Shown: positions 1 through 10,502 of the stretch, piece after piece | Layout: the number at the start of each line of letters is the position of its first letter | Position numbering within the stretch: position 1 is the stretch's first letter | IMG/VR virus record: IMGVR_UViG_3300042509_002940 | Span: 1 to 41,941 of that record | DNA length: 41,941 nucleotides | Direction: 5' to 3' (one strand) | From: a virus | Translations under genes and position numbers: made by a program | Notes under the pieces: generated by a model | What the model was told of the DNA's origin: nothing | Database searches by the model: none | The model's input: the letters and a program-made list of their open reading frames with translations, nothing else

Positions 1-1759
1 TATAGATATTACTACGGCAATAGTTCTCCCAGGTTCAGTAAAACAAAACGGAACTTCTGTACCAGTACCGGACTCACATGTAAATTTATCAAGAACCGGC
101 AATAATATTAGTCTTACTTGTAATGTTTCAGAGTTTACCAAAGGTGTAGTTTATAAGCAGACTGAAACTATTAGTGGTTATTTTTTAACAGATCCCTTTA
201 AACAGTCTGTAAGACCAGGAAAAAATTCATTTAATTACTATGATGGTGTCAGTCTTCTGTGTAAATCTACAGGTGAACCGATTGAAATCAAATTATCCGG
301 TATAAGCTCTGTGCCCGAGGAAGATAGGGATGTATATTATTCTGACATAGAAATATCCAATAGGGTTCCACAAGAAGGTAAAGGGTTGCAATATGGATTT
401 TATGATATAAGAACAGGTAAAAAAGAGTTTGTTGGTAAAAAAATATCGTATTTAAAATATCTTGAAATTGGAAAAGAAAATTTATACATTGGAGTATATG
501 CATTTGACTACGATGGCAACATAGGAACTCAAACAGAATTTAGCGGTTCTTCAAACGGTGATTCGTTTATTCCAGCAAACATACCAACTAAGATGGCCTA
601 CCCTGCTTATAATGTTAAAGTAAATAAAAAAAATAAAATACAAATTGTTAACATGCCTCCAAATTTACGAAAAACAGAAGTATGGCCTTTATACTTAACT
701 TCAGGATCTTTTTCTAGAGATGTTAATATTTCATTTAAAAAAGCTTCAGGATTTTTATCTCAGTATAATAATCAAAAACTAACTGCTATTTACGATACGT
801 CAAGCATCAAAAACGTTGCCTGGTCAAGGGTTTTCGGTAGAGGTTATTATGATGTCATAGGAGAGACTCCAATAATAAATGACTCTAGGTCAATTAAATT
901 AAGAAGAACTCCTATAGTTACTGTTCAAGACGCTTCTTCTGACCTTTTTAGATTTGCTACTCAGTTTAAGAACATAGTCAAGATATACACAAGGGAATCT
1001 GTATCGAGTCCATGGCAGCAAATCCCTGAAACTTCTATAAAAGATATAGATGCAGAGAATGGAATAATCGAAATTATTGATCCCATTATTCCCACTAATG
1101 AATCTTTAATTAAAGTTGACTATACTGTTAGGTATAAAGATATCTCAGTTATTCAATGCGGCGGTACTCCAATACCAACCAATCCTTTCTTAAATAAAGA
1201 TACGGTAAAAATAAATAAACCATTATATATTTACATTAAACCAAAAGAAATATATAAATATGAAACACCAGTATATAAAGAAGGAGTAGTAGGAATACAA
1301 GCTCTTAGAAAAGTTCTAGTGAATGAATATACTGTTGATTCCGTTATAAACTTTACCTATAACAATAGTATCTTTAATAAAGATGATGAATCTACCTATG
1401 ATCCATTTGCTGTGTTAATAGGTATAGTTTATGTATTGAATACTTTTAACGATGAAAATTTTGATTACAAAGATCTAAGAGTAAAAGGTGGTGGAATATC
1501 AGCAAGTTTCACTACCAATTCAGTTGTTGATGACATTAATCAGGCTATATCTTACTGGGATATATATCCAGCTCTGGGTGAAGCTTATCCAAAGGGTGGA
1601 TATGTTATAATTAAACTACCTACTTTGGTTAAGAGAAACTTTTTAAATCATGAAGAGGTTTACGACATAGTGAGAAGAAACATAACCGCCGGAGTTGTCT
1701 TCGAATTACAAGACATGGATGGAAAAGATTGGAGTAGCAGTGTTACAGCACCTTCCTGA
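1..1759 (+). CDS. Baseplate/tail structural protein, 5' truncated
   Basis: The frame is open from base 2 to the TGA at 1757-1759, so the gene begins upstream of the window; the GTG at 311 is internal. At least 585 residues are encoded, rich in Ser, Asn, Tyr and beta-branched residues as in phage tail proteins, with no signal peptide. Near the C-terminus, a segment around YDIVRRNITAGVVFELQD followed by D-x-D-G-x-x-W recalls the end of baseplate J-like proteins, but this is a resemblance only. It heads a run of large same-strand genes of similar composition, which supports a virion role. Its 3' end overlaps the next gene by about 40 bases in the +1 frame. Function is inferred from context. Confidence 0.7.
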   Translation, partial: IDITTAIVLPGSVKQNGTSVPVPDSHVNLSRTGNNISLTCNVSEFTKGVVYKQTETISGYFLTDPFKQSVRPGKNSFNYYDGVSLLCKSTGEPIEIKLSGISSVPEEDRDVYYSDIEISNRVPQEGKGLQYGFYDIRTGKKEFVGKKISYLKYLEIGKENLYIGVYAFDYDGNIGTQTEFSGSSNGDSFIPANIPTKMAYPAYNVKVNKKNKIQIVNMPPNLRKTEVWPLYLTSGSFSRDVNISFKKASGFLSQYNNQKLTAIYDTSSIKNVAWSRVFGRGYYDVIGETPIINDSRSIKLRRTPIVTVQDASSDLFRFATQFKNIVKIYTRESVSSPWQQIPETSIKDIDAENGIIEIIDPIIPTNESLIKVDYTVRYKDISVIQCGGTPIPTNPFLNKDTVKINKPLYIYIKPKEIYKYETPVYKEGVVGIQALRKVLVNEYTVDSVINFTYNNSIFNKDDESTYDPFAVLIGIVYVLNTFNDENFDYKDLRVKGGGISASFTTNSVVDDINQAISYWDIYPALGEAYPKGGYVIIKLPTLVKRNFLNHEEVYDIVRRNITAGVVFELQDMDGKDWSSSVTAPS

Positions 1760-4343
1760 AACTATACAAACTTTTTCTAGTCAAAGTAGAAAAACAGTAA
1801 GCTCTTTAATACAAAACATTAAAGCTGATAAAACTCAGGTATCTTCTTTAATTGAAAATATTAGAAGCTTTGATGCAAGTATAAACTACAGTCCTTCTTT
1901 AGCTTTAAGATATTCCAGGCTTAATATAGAAGGTGTTATAGAATTTTTTAGAGACTCTTCATTAAGAATGAATCAATTTTTTTCTGCTTCTTCAGCTCTG
2001 TCTGTTGCGCTAAATTCAGTAGCCTCTATTTATTCATCTGAAATAGAAAAAATAGAAAAAGATATATTTCATTTAGAAAACTTTGTTGACAACTATCAAT
2101 TTATAGTTGGAGAAGATGATCTATTTAATTTTAATTATGTAGAAAATTTTGATAACAATCTATCTTCATATTTATCCGACAGTAAGACAATCAAACTTTT
2201 TGATAGAGACAATGTAGAATTTAGTTCTAATGGAAATTATTACATTGATCCAGTTCTAAGTAAGATGACTATTGCAAATGGAATTAATTTTCAAAACCAA
2301 CTTCATAACATTAAGCCTGGAATTATTTCAACAAGTAACTATGCTTCTCACTTAACTACGGATTCCGATTTTCGTTCAGTATTAGATACGGATCCAGTAA
2401 ATAATTGGACAGTAACTGTTAAGTCTCCATTTTTAATCAACTCAGAACTGCCTGAATCAAAGTCTTATGTTAATTATAATTCTTCCTACAACAAAGGTGC
2501 TCAGTCATTTTTTGAAATTTCATTCATTAATCCAGTAGCAATGGATACAATAAGGGTAAATCCTAATGATTGCATTGGAATGCAATTACTTCAGGTTGTA
2601 ATTGAAAAAACTGATCCAGTTAATTCTGCTCTTGGAAATATAGAGTTTTCAGTCTTAAGCTCACCACTTTTAATAGACAAATCAGTAGATGTTGTATTTA
2701 ATAAATGTAACGTATCAAAAATTAAATTTATATTTAATCAATCTAAATACTATAGAAGTGAAAATGTACCAATCACTCAAGAGTTAAATTCAAAAATGCT
2801 TCAGGAAATTGTAGATGCAAGAAGAAAAGAAAAATCAAATAGTCCAAGTAGACTTCAAGATCTTGTTTACTTTTATTTTAAAAACGCAAATGATATTGAA
2901 AAAAATAAAAATAACAGAAAAGCTTATACAGAAGTATATTCATATAGGTACCCTTTATTAGAAGAGGGATATTCTGATGGTGTAAATGAAAAGTTATCAG
3001 AATTAACTGAATCAGAAATTTTAACAAAGTCAAGAGAAATTGTAGATTCAAAGAATATAAACGCAATCGAAAACATTGTTCAAACCATTGTTCAACACGT
3101 TATAGGTGCAAGAAATAATCTATTTAATACCACTGTATATAGAACCGGTAGGCCGGGAAATACTAATAATAGAATGGCTTCATTGAAAAGCGATGGATTC
3201 ATTCCTGTTAAAGATGAATTTGATAACTTTGATAATTTATTTCAAAAAGAAGACCCTATAGCACCAGGTGTTTCTGTTGATAGTGTCGCTAGATACTTGT
3301 CTAATAGGGAAGATTCAAATTCGTATGAATATACTTTTTCCATTAAAAACATATTGTTTGGCTTAACTCAAACATCAACACAAAATAAAGCTTGTTTTGT
3401 TTCCAGCAAAATAGAAACCAACGGATTCCCATTAGGCGTAAAAGGCATAGTTAATAAGGTAAATGCTAGAAGAGATTTGACCTTTAATAATTATGATATA
3501 AAAGAGTCTGGATCATATGAACTTAGTATTACATATAAAGATTCAATAGAATCAGAGGATGATTGGATCCCGCTATTTGCTGGAAGTTCAAACTATATTG
3601 AATCTGAAGTTATATTTTTTGATACATTTAACTTGGCAAAGTTAAGATTTATTCCGCAAGAATCAAGAATAAAAGTTTATAAAAACGGAATTTTAGAAAA
3701 CCCTAATAATTGGGAATATGAAGAACTTGGAAATTCAATATTTTACAAGTCTACTTTAGATAGAACCGCAAATTATATAGTAGATTATTATCTTAATACT
3801 ACAGAATATAGTCAGTCTATTATTGATATAGATTCTTTGTCTAATTCTAATTTTGCAGTTAGAGCTTTTTCTAGTGGAGGTAACTCTGGTGAGAAATTTA
3901 CTTCTACTGGACCAGGAAATAGAATACCACTTTCTTTCATTCCATATATTGAAGACAAGTTCAATGGCGCTTATTATAGCGAAACTCATGGTACTATAAA
4001 TACAGAAACTAACATCGGTTACTCTCCGGTTACTGTCACAATGGCAGATGGTCAAGTGGCAATTAACTTAACAAACTATACAAATAATAGTTTTTTAAGA
4101 TCATCTTTTTATAATACTAGTGAATATTTGTTTTTCCAAAATGGAAAAGAAATAGTATTTAATAGGCCAATTAACCAACTGTTTACGGTTAATTATAGCT
4201 ATATACCATCTTCGCTTAGATTTAGATTGATACTAAGAAACAATTTGCCTGGTCAATATAATGGAATATCTGTGGATAATGTTATAATTAAATCCAAAGT
4301 AAACAATCTAGATCCATTTTCAAAAAAATTATTAAGGTTATAA
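1719..4343 (+). CDS. Large tail/baseplate structural protein
   Basis: About 874 residues from the ATG at 1719; a TTG at 1695 would add eight. The N-terminal 150 residues look helical (runs such as SSLIQNIKADKTQVSSLIEN). A beta-rich region with the pattern MDTIRVNPNDCIGMQLLQVV, then VSKIKFIFNQS, recalls discoidin-like (galactose-binding jelly-roll) domains. A similar pattern occurs in the next gene, so the two may share a homologous domain. The start overlaps the previous gene by about 41 bases with no strong ribosome binding site. Translational coupling or a +1 shift from the upstream gene are both possible, but no CGG codon is involved here. Role inferred from neighbours and composition. Confidence 0.7.
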   Translation: MEKIGVAVLQHLPETIQTFSSQSRKTVSSLIQNIKADKTQVSSLIENIRSFDASINYSPSLALRYSRLNIEGVIEFFRDSSLRMNQFFSASSALSVALNSVASIYSSEIEKIEKDIFHLENFVDNYQFIVGEDDLFNFNYVENFDNNLSSYLSDSKTIKLFDRDNVEFSSNGNYYIDPVLSKMTIANGINFQNQLHNIKPGIISTSNYASHLTTDSDFRSVLDTDPVNNWTVTVKSPFLINSELPESKSYVNYNSSYNKGAQSFFEISFINPVAMDTIRVNPNDCIGMQLLQVVIEKTDPVNSALGNIEFSVLSSPLLIDKSVDVVFNKCNVSKIKFIFNQSKYYRSENVPITQELNSKMLQEIVDARRKEKSNSPSRLQDLVYFYFKNANDIEKNKNNRKAYTEVYSYRYPLLEEGYSDGVNEKLSELTESEILTKSREIVDSKNINAIENIVQTIVQHVIGARNNLFNTTVYRTGRPGNTNNRMASLKSDGFIPVKDEFDNFDNLFQKEDPIAPGVSVDSVARYLSNREDSNSYEYTFSIKNILFGLTQTSTQNKACFVSSKIETNGFPLGVKGIVNKVNARRDLTFNNYDIKESGSYELSITYKDSIESEDDWIPLFAGSSNYIESEVIFFDTFNLAKLRFIPQESRIKVYKNGILENPNNWEYEELGNSIFYKSTLDRTANYIVDYYLNTTEYSQSIIDIDSLSNSNFAVRAFSSGGNSGEKFTSTGPGNRIPLSFIPYIEDKFNGAYYSETHGTINTETNIGYSPVTVTMADGQVAINLTNYTNNSFLRSSFYNTSEYLFFQNGKEIVFNRPINQLFTVNYSYIPSSLRFRLILRNNLPGQYNGISVDNVIIKSKVNNLDPFSKKLLRL

Positions 4344-4344
4344 C

Positions 4345-6637
4345 ATGACTCAGCTCTCAGCAAATACAATAGTTCAAGATCAGATAGTTGCCAAAGTCAG
4401 TAAGTTTTTGGCAAATTATAGGGAGAATCAATTTTTTGATAATCAAGAATTAATGAAAGAATATCAATCATTAATAAATTTCTTAAGAAATAAGATCTCA
4501 CGGACCACTTACTGAGTTTGATCCTTATATTAAAGGTGAGCCACCTATCTCTGATAAATTTAATTTGTTTACAGGTAATTACTCAGATGATATAAATATC
4601 ATAGCAAAACAAATAGATTACCTAACTGCAGTATTCATTAACTCACATAATATATTTACTGATGAAATAGCTCAAGAAAATAATTTTATTAATAGAATAA
4701 AAAGCAAAGTTAAAATATTGCAGATGTACTCAAGTAGTCCTTCAAGTGATTTATATTATTTTGGAAATTCTTTTGATAGTTCAGATTATATTGATTTTTC
4801 TAAAATGGATAATAAAGATCAATTGCCATTGATAGATAATGGGCAAATGACCTTATCTTCAGGCGTAGTAAAAAATTGGGTACCAAGATCTATTTTTATA
4901 GCTGAGGGCTCAAATGGCTACAGGGGTAACAATCACGCAGTCTATGCCTCATCAACTTCAACTAATGTTTATAAGTATTTTTTTGAAGATACACCTACAA
5001 TAATTAATCAAGAAAACATTAGAGATAACAACCCATTAACATTTTTTGAATATGAACAGATAAACATAGAAAATAAAAAACCTGATTCAAAAGAATTTGA
5101 GTATAAATACATAGTTAATCCTGGACCTGGTCAACCAATAGTTTATGACCCTTGGTCATCTTTTAAAGGTGAATCTTTGTTGTTGAATATTGTTATGGAA
5201 AAAGAAATGGCAGAATCTGCTAATTTTGTTAAAATAATTCCATATTTTGGATCAGCTGGTTACATAGTTAAAGATGTAACAGTTAAATCAATAGAGGTCG
5301 TTGATGAGTTAAATGTCAAAGAGAATATTTTAACTCAACCAATATATATAAGCTCTAGCTTCATTCCTTCTTCGATTGATAAAGTAAAAAATTTTTATTA
5401 TAGAGAAGCAAAGATTTCTTTTTCCGAAAGAAAAGTTAAATCTATTAAAATATCTTTTGAGCAATCGGATTCTATTCCGGTTAACATTAAACATATTTAT
5501 TATAAACCATCTACTACGGGCAATCCTTATTCTATTCAAGAAAGGTTTGATCCTAACTCACCTCTTGTTACAAGCGAAAATTTTTCATCAATTCCTTGGT
5601 CAACAAAAACATATAACATCAACGAATTGATACCGTCATATAATCAACCAAACTTCTTTAAGTCAGAAACACAAAATACAAAAACTATAGACGTAAAACT
5701 ATCAAGAGAAATACCTATAGCACGCGGGTTTGTTGTAAAGGTAAAAAGTAGTCTAGATGGAAGTTCTCATTATATAACAAACAGATTTTGGGATCAATTC
5801 CTTGATGAATTTAAAACTCTTACTAATTATCCTGATGGGATAACAGATTCTAATTACAAAACTTACATAAACAACTCTGCAGTATCGAGTCTGCGTGGAT
5901 ATGATTCTCCATTTTTATCTTCAATTAATTCATCAAATATGAAGGGTACTCCTAGTGCCGACGATGCGTCACTCTATGCTTTAATGCAGGATATTGTAAC
6001 ATGGCTTAATACAACAACTACTCAAAAAAATTCCAAAGGTGAAACTATTACGATAACTAAAGAAGAAAAATTTGCTAAATTTAAACTTGACACTAAATTT
6101 AATGCTGTTATAGAAGAAGTCTCAAGTCAAGATACGAAACCTGATAATCAATTCTATAAAGTTCCTCTTGTTAGACAGGAAGAAATACTTAATGCAAAAA
6201 GAAGAAGTATTGGAATCAGAGACGTAACTATTGGCCATGAATCATACTCAGATAAAGCTATTGTTGTATCCAGACAATATGATACTGCAGCAGATATAGA
6301 GTATTTAACTCTTTCAGCAGAAACTGGTTTTTCTGGAAAATTTAATTCAGCAATTGCTGAAAATATCAAGTATTACATTTCACTTGATGATGGATCTAAG
6401 TGGATACAAATATCTTCCATAGAAGACCCTTTCTCAAGCGTTCCAGAAGTAGTGGCATTTAATCAAAACATAGATGAAAATTTTAGAATGCCAGGGGTTT
6501 CTTACCTTTCTCAGCCAGACATTCCAGCTTCTGTAAGAAAATTTATTTTAAAAATAGAAATTACAAAACCTACCGGTGAAAATATAACACCAATAATTTA
6601 TTCTTATAAAGTTGGAGTCAAGGTAAAGCAGTCATGA
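4345..6637 (+). CDS. Tail structural protein split by a +1 shift at CGG
   Basis: The ATG at 4345 directly follows the previous stop. The zero frame gives 52 residues, then CGG (4501) and a TGA at 4513. The +1 frame is open from 4487 to 6637. If the C of CGG is skipped, the product is one 763-residue protein whose junction reads NFLRNKIS-GPLTEFDPYIKG. Starting the long frame at the TTG at 4565 would leave a weak start and an orphan 5' piece. The body carries a beta-rich region with KVKSIKISFEQSDSIPVNI, resembling VSKIKFIFNQS in the previous gene (discoidin-like, tentative). It ends in an ATGA overlap with the next gene. The exact decoding is inferred. Confidence 0.65.
4501..4503 (+). other. 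CGG codon at +1 frameshift junction (tail gene)
   Basis: Zero frame reads TCA CGG ACC ACT TAC TGA. The +1 frame from the second base of CGG reads GGA CCA CTT ACT GAG and stays open for 2.1 kb. This is one of four such sites in the window. There is no homopolymer here, so a simple slippage error is not obvious. Confidence 0.6.
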
Positions 6638-8784
6638 GTATATCTGAAATACAAAAAAAGAAATTCTTAGAAAATATATACAGATTAATGTATTCAACTG
6701 GTGTTTCGGCTAATGATAAAGTTATTAGTCAACCAGATGAGAATGAAATTAAAAAAGAATTTGATGAATACTTTAGCGCAAATAGAATAGGATCACCTTT
6801 ATCTATAGATGTTAACGTATTAAGAAATACTGCAAAAACAGATCCAGATTTAATGAATATATTCATGGCTAGATCGCTTCTTAACTTAGAATTTCTATAC
6901 GATTCTTTGGATGATAATACAAAAAAATTAATGAATGTAGTCACTCTTCTTAATAAGAAGATAAAAAATCTAAAGGATAAAAGAGCATCTTTAGAAAAAA
7001 AAATAGATAATCTACTTTTTTCTAATTCAAATACAGACGGATATTTTTATTCTTTTAGTGATTCATTTGCAAACCTAGATAATATTGACCTTTCTTTTAC
7101 TAATGCTTTTGTTGATACAGAAAATAGAAAAGTTACACTTCCTAAATTAAAATCATCCGCACTTGATCTTAACTCACCTGGTAAAATAAGCACTACAAAT
7201 ATTACATATTCAATTTATTTTAACGGGGCAATTGTAGAGTCCAAGCAACTTCCGGACTATAACAATATTTTAGATGGACTTACGAATACTAAATGCATGG
7301 TTGAATATTCATCTGGGCAGATAGGCTCATGCGCAATGGTCATCAACATACCACTATCTACCCCTTTTATTGTTTCAAAGGTAGATGGAAAATTAGCTAC
7401 TAGTTCTGCAGTAACTGTAATTGCTGAAATAATAGATGCCCTCACCATTGGAGGCTCACAGTTCAGAAGAAAACAATCCAATAGCGACTATGATAGATTC
7501 TCCTTTGATTTTTCGCCACAAAGTTCTGGAGCAATAAAAATAACTCTCATTAAAAATGAAGCAGATTATATATCAGACGAAAGTAACAAATACACGTATA
7601 ATTTTACAATTAGAGACCTAATAGTTAGTGGTCAATACTATGACGCTAGTGCGGTAGTTGTTTCTTCCCCACTGTCTATACCTTCTGGAGATGCCAATAA
7701 GGTTATAGATGCAGTTAGCATAGAGGCAGTTAATGGAAATCCATCTGTTGGAGATGTTACATTCTTTGTAGCAGAAGACGTTCCTGGTGCTATTAGTCTT
7801 TCTGACTTTAACTGGATACCAATATCTTCTTCCGCTACAAATGATCCATCTTATGATCAAGTTGTATCGTTTGATAAATCTGTTAAAAGTTTTTTTAATA
7901 TAAAATCAAACCCATCAGACAATGAGATACAACTATATCCTTTGTCAACTAATTCAAACTTATCACTAATCAACCCAAGTACTTCTATATATAATGGAGT
8001 ATCTTCATATAGGATTGGTTCTATTCCAAGCAATGTAGAAATATACAATCCTTTTATATTAGATGCAATTAATAATTTTTCTTTTAAATATGTTTCTTAT
8101 TCATCTGGACTGTATTTAGATAAAAATAGATGGTCAGAAATTTTAAATAAAAGAGATCCAAATGTTAATATATTTGAACCTGGTAATATTGAAATTACAA
8201 ATTCGCCATCAATTCCAATAGCATTAAATCTAAATTCAATAAGTGGCTTTTTGCAAACATCACTGCTAGTAGATCAGGAAACAATAGTCAATAATGTTGT
8301 TTCTAAATCTGGAAATGCAATTGATTGGAATGTGGCAATTTTCCTAAATGGAACATTAGTTGCTGATATTCAAAGTGGTCTACCTTCTAAAGAAATTTCA
8401 TGGAATTTTATACCAGGAATAAATGATATTGTGGTAACATTTGACTCAGAAGGTAATTCCTCTGGTTCAATATCACTGATGTCAGGTGTATCATTATCTA
8501 GTTATGGCACAGCTTTCTTAAATTACTATAGTTATGTCGACCCTTTTGATTTCAGGGTAAATAGAAACTCTGAAGACAAAGTCTTTACCATAGATAATTA
8601 TCTGGGAAATAGAGAAATTATTAGCAGAAAGTATATTCAAAATAATTCTAGAATTGTATATAGATCAAATGATACTAGAAAAGTAGAAGCCATAAGATTT
8701 AGAGCAAATATAACAAGGTTCTCCAATCCATTTGGAACCCCAACTCTTAACTCTTATAGAGTAAAATTTAAAAACAGCATATAG
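6634..8784 (+). CDS. Large tail structural protein with coiled coil
   Basis: 716 residues; the ATG sits in an ATGA overlap with the preceding stop. Residues 1-80 are helical and polar. A lysine-rich coiled-coil segment follows (about residues 93-128, ending LKDKRASLEKKIDNLLF), then a long Ser/Asn/Ile-rich beta region to the C-terminus. The layout (helical start, coiled coil, beta repeats) and the position between other tail genes suggest a baseplate or fibre component. I see no catalytic motif. Not assigned to a named family. Confidence 0.65.
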   Translation: MSISEIQKKKFLENIYRLMYSTGVSANDKVISQPDENEIKKEFDEYFSANRIGSPLSIDVNVLRNTAKTDPDLMNIFMARSLLNLEFLYDSLDDNTKKLMNVVTLLNKKIKNLKDKRASLEKKIDNLLFSNSNTDGYFYSFSDSFANLDNIDLSFTNAFVDTENRKVTLPKLKSSALDLNSPGKISTTNITYSIYFNGAIVESKQLPDYNNILDGLTNTKCMVEYSSGQIGSCAMVINIPLSTPFIVSKVDGKLATSSAVTVIAEIIDALTIGGSQFRRKQSNSDYDRFSFDFSPQSSGAIKITLIKNEADYISDESNKYTYNFTIRDLIVSGQYYDASAVVVSSPLSIPSGDANKVIDAVSIEAVNGNPSVGDVTFFVAEDVPGAISLSDFNWIPISSSATNDPSYDQVVSFDKSVKSFFNIKSNPSDNEIQLYPLSTNSNLSLINPSTSIYNGVSSYRIGSIPSNVEIYNPFILDAINNFSFKYVSYSSGLYLDKNRWSEILNKRDPNVNIFEPGNIEITNSPSIPIALNLNSISGFLQTSLLVDQETIVNNVVSKSGNAIDWNVAIFLNGTLVADIQSGLPSKEISWNFIPGINDIVVTFDSEGNSSGSISLMSGVSLSSYGTAFLNYYSYVDPFDFRVNRNSEDKVFTIDNYLGNREIISRKYIQNNSRIVYRSNDTRKVEAIRFRANITRFSNPFGTPTLNSYRVKFKNSI

Positions 8785-8792
8785 GACATATC

Positions 8793-9188
8793 ATGGCAAG
8801 AACTTATACAGAATTTAAAAGAATTATACAACCCTTATTTCAAAGGTATAGAAACACCTTTAGGGGTCCACGTAGCTCAGCTAAAGAAAACCTAGAGATG
8901 AATAAGATGTTAATCGATCTTAAGAAACTAGATGAAAAAGCTGATTATTTAAACGAAAAAACTTATTCAGATATTCAAATTTTTGTTGGACAAGTTGACC
9001 CAGAGCAACTTCAGATTCATGACGATTACGAGGATGGCAAGTACTATAGATTTGACGATGTCATCTTTGAGTTTTTTGGCGATGGCGCCACCCCTGATTA
9101 TCTAGAAATAGATACCACTTCTACCGTATCTTCAAAGTTGTCTAGAATAGCAGAAAAAGTTAAAGAACTAGAAAATAAAAAGGTTTAA
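8793..9188 (+). CDS. Small virion-associated protein, unknown
   Basis: 131 residues, starting eight bases after the preceding stop. The N-terminus is basic and helical (YTEFKRIIQPLFQRYRNTF), the middle is acidic around DDYEDGKYYRFDDVIFEFF, and the C-terminus is a short Lys/Glu helix. No known motif recognised. Its place between two structural genes suggests a connector or tail accessory part. Confidence 0.6.
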   Translation: MARTYTEFKRIIQPLFQRYRNTFRGPRSSAKENLEMNKMLIDLKKLDEKADYLNEKTYSDIQIFVGQVDPEQLQIHDDYEDGKYYRFDDVIFEFFGDGATPDYLEIDTTSTVSSKLSRIAEKVKELENKKV

Positions 9189-9190
9189 AA

Positions 9191-10444
9191 ATGTCAGAAT
9201 TTATATACACAAAAAGAAGAACAGCCAAATATAATGGTCCAGTTGATAGCTCTGATCACAACCTTAGAGTAGAAGAAAACTATAAAGATTTAGTTTATTT
9301 ATATAATAAATTTAATGTTATAGATCAAAAGCTAGGAGAAGCATTTGAGAGAGTCTTGAAGGATCATGTTTTTATAACTAGATCAGTCAAAGACTTGGAT
9401 GATAGGATCCAAGCTTTAGAGGCAGCAGAAAATATGGTTTCCATATACTCCTTTAAGCAGATAGATAATAATGCTATCCCAAATGGAGAAGTTTCTATAC
9501 AATTAGATGAGATACTTTCCTTTGACCCTATATATAATATAGTAACTCTTCCAAAGATTGATGGCTCGTCGCATTCAAAGTTAAAATTTTTTACATCCAG
9601 TGAAGGTCAAATAATACCAGACTTCTTTGAAACAAGAATATCAAATAGCCTTTCAGGCGTAGATGTACCTGGCTCCGTTATTGATGGAACAAATGTATAC
9701 AATGCCATATTGGATAGATCTGATAAGTATTGGAAGAGAACAGTTATCTCAAACTCAACAGCTGTAGCTGGAGCTCAAACATATTTATACGTTAAAATTC
9801 CTTCAGAGTATAGCGGATCAAAAAAGAGTAATTTCATAAAGCTCAATCCATACCCAGTTTATGGAGTTGACATTATGGCAATTGAATATACTACAACTCA
9901 AAATCCAACAATGACAGAGTCTGATGTTTGGCTACCTGTAAATAGAGATAGGCTATATGATGGAACTACAAGTGCAATAGGAAAGGTTCCACCAGGTGGT
10001 TGGACCTCTATAGGCTCTGATTTCATTTTAAATTCTGGTCCAATTGGTTTTTACTTCCGTGAACTTGACATAACCGCAATAAGAATTGCGATGAGACAAA
10101 GAAATTACTTTACAGAAAACGGAAAGTATATCTACACTTATGGACTTTCGGATTTAGATGTAAGATATGACAAATTCCTGCCATCAGGTAAAATCATATT
10201 CAAATTTGAGCCAGCAAATGGCGACATAATATCCTCGATTACAAGCGTAACTCCAAAGATATATAACGTTTCCCCAGCTCTTCTCTCTGAAGCCTTTAGC
10301 TATAGGGTCATATACAATGACGGATCAATCTATACAACTACAAATCCAGGAGCTTCAAATGCCGTATGGATAGAGATTACCCTTAATATCATGCCAGATG
10401 GAACTGCTCCAGTTTTATCAGATTTAATAATTAACTATAACTAA
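9191..10444 (+). CDS. Tail fibre or baseplate-like protein
   Basis: 417 residues; ATG two bases after the previous stop. Residues 30-80 form a probable coiled coil (ERVLKDHVFITRSVKDLDDR then IQALEAAENM), followed by a beta-rich body with Gly and aromatic residues and a C-terminal beta domain ending APVLSDLIINYN. A short helical trimerisation stretch before beta structure is typical of tail fibres and adaptor proteins, but no specific family was recognised. A 58-base gap with a small hairpin separates it from the next, strongly initiated gene. Confidence 0.6.
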   Translation: MSEFIYTKRRTAKYNGPVDSSDHNLRVEENYKDLVYLYNKFNVIDQKLGEAFERVLKDHVFITRSVKDLDDRIQALEAAENMVSIYSFKQIDNNAIPNGEVSIQLDEILSFDPIYNIVTLPKIDGSSHSKLKFFTSSEGQIIPDFFETRISNSLSGVDVPGSVIDGTNVYNAILDRSDKYWKRTVISNSTAVAGAQTYLYVKIPSEYSGSKKSNFIKLNPYPVYGVDIMAIEYTTTQNPTMTESDVWLPVNRDRLYDGTTSAIGKVPPGGWTSIGSDFILNSGPIGFYFRELDITAIRIAMRQRNYFTENGKYIYTYGLSDLDVRYDKFLPSGKIIFKFEPANGDIISSITSVTPKIYNVSPALLSEAFSYRVIYNDGSIYTTTNPGASNAVWIEITLNIMPDGTAPVLSDLIINYN

Positions 10445-10446
10445 AA

Positions 10447-10464
10447 AGTTGCCATTTGGCAATT
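10447..10464. repeat. Small inverted repeat before virion repeat gene
   Basis: TTGCC-ATTT-GGCAA, extendable to seven pairs with one G-T, lies just after the preceding stop codon. No T-run follows, so it is a weak terminator candidate. It may be an mRNA-stabilising hairpin or a binding site. The rest of the 58-base gap holds the strong ribosome binding site AAGGAG. Confidence 0.35.
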
Positions 10465-10502
10465 ACTATAAACAATAAGAATTTATCCTAAGGAGAATAT
10501 AA

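Noticed and set aside
288-503. Open frame on the minus strand and other minus-strand frames inside long genes
   Set aside because: They mirror strongly coding + strand genes, lack ribosome binding sites and have compositions typical of antisense reading.
1695-1759. A fifth CGG-type frameshift
   Set aside because: No in-frame CGG is present; the overlap may be ordinary gene coupling.
4565-6637. Separate gene starting at the TTG at 4565
   Set aside because: Weak start without a ribosome binding site, and it leaves a conserved-looking 5' piece unexplained.
10447-10464. Strong terminator before the virion repeat gene
   Set aside because: The hairpin is short and lacks a T-run, so it is kept only as a small inverted repeat.
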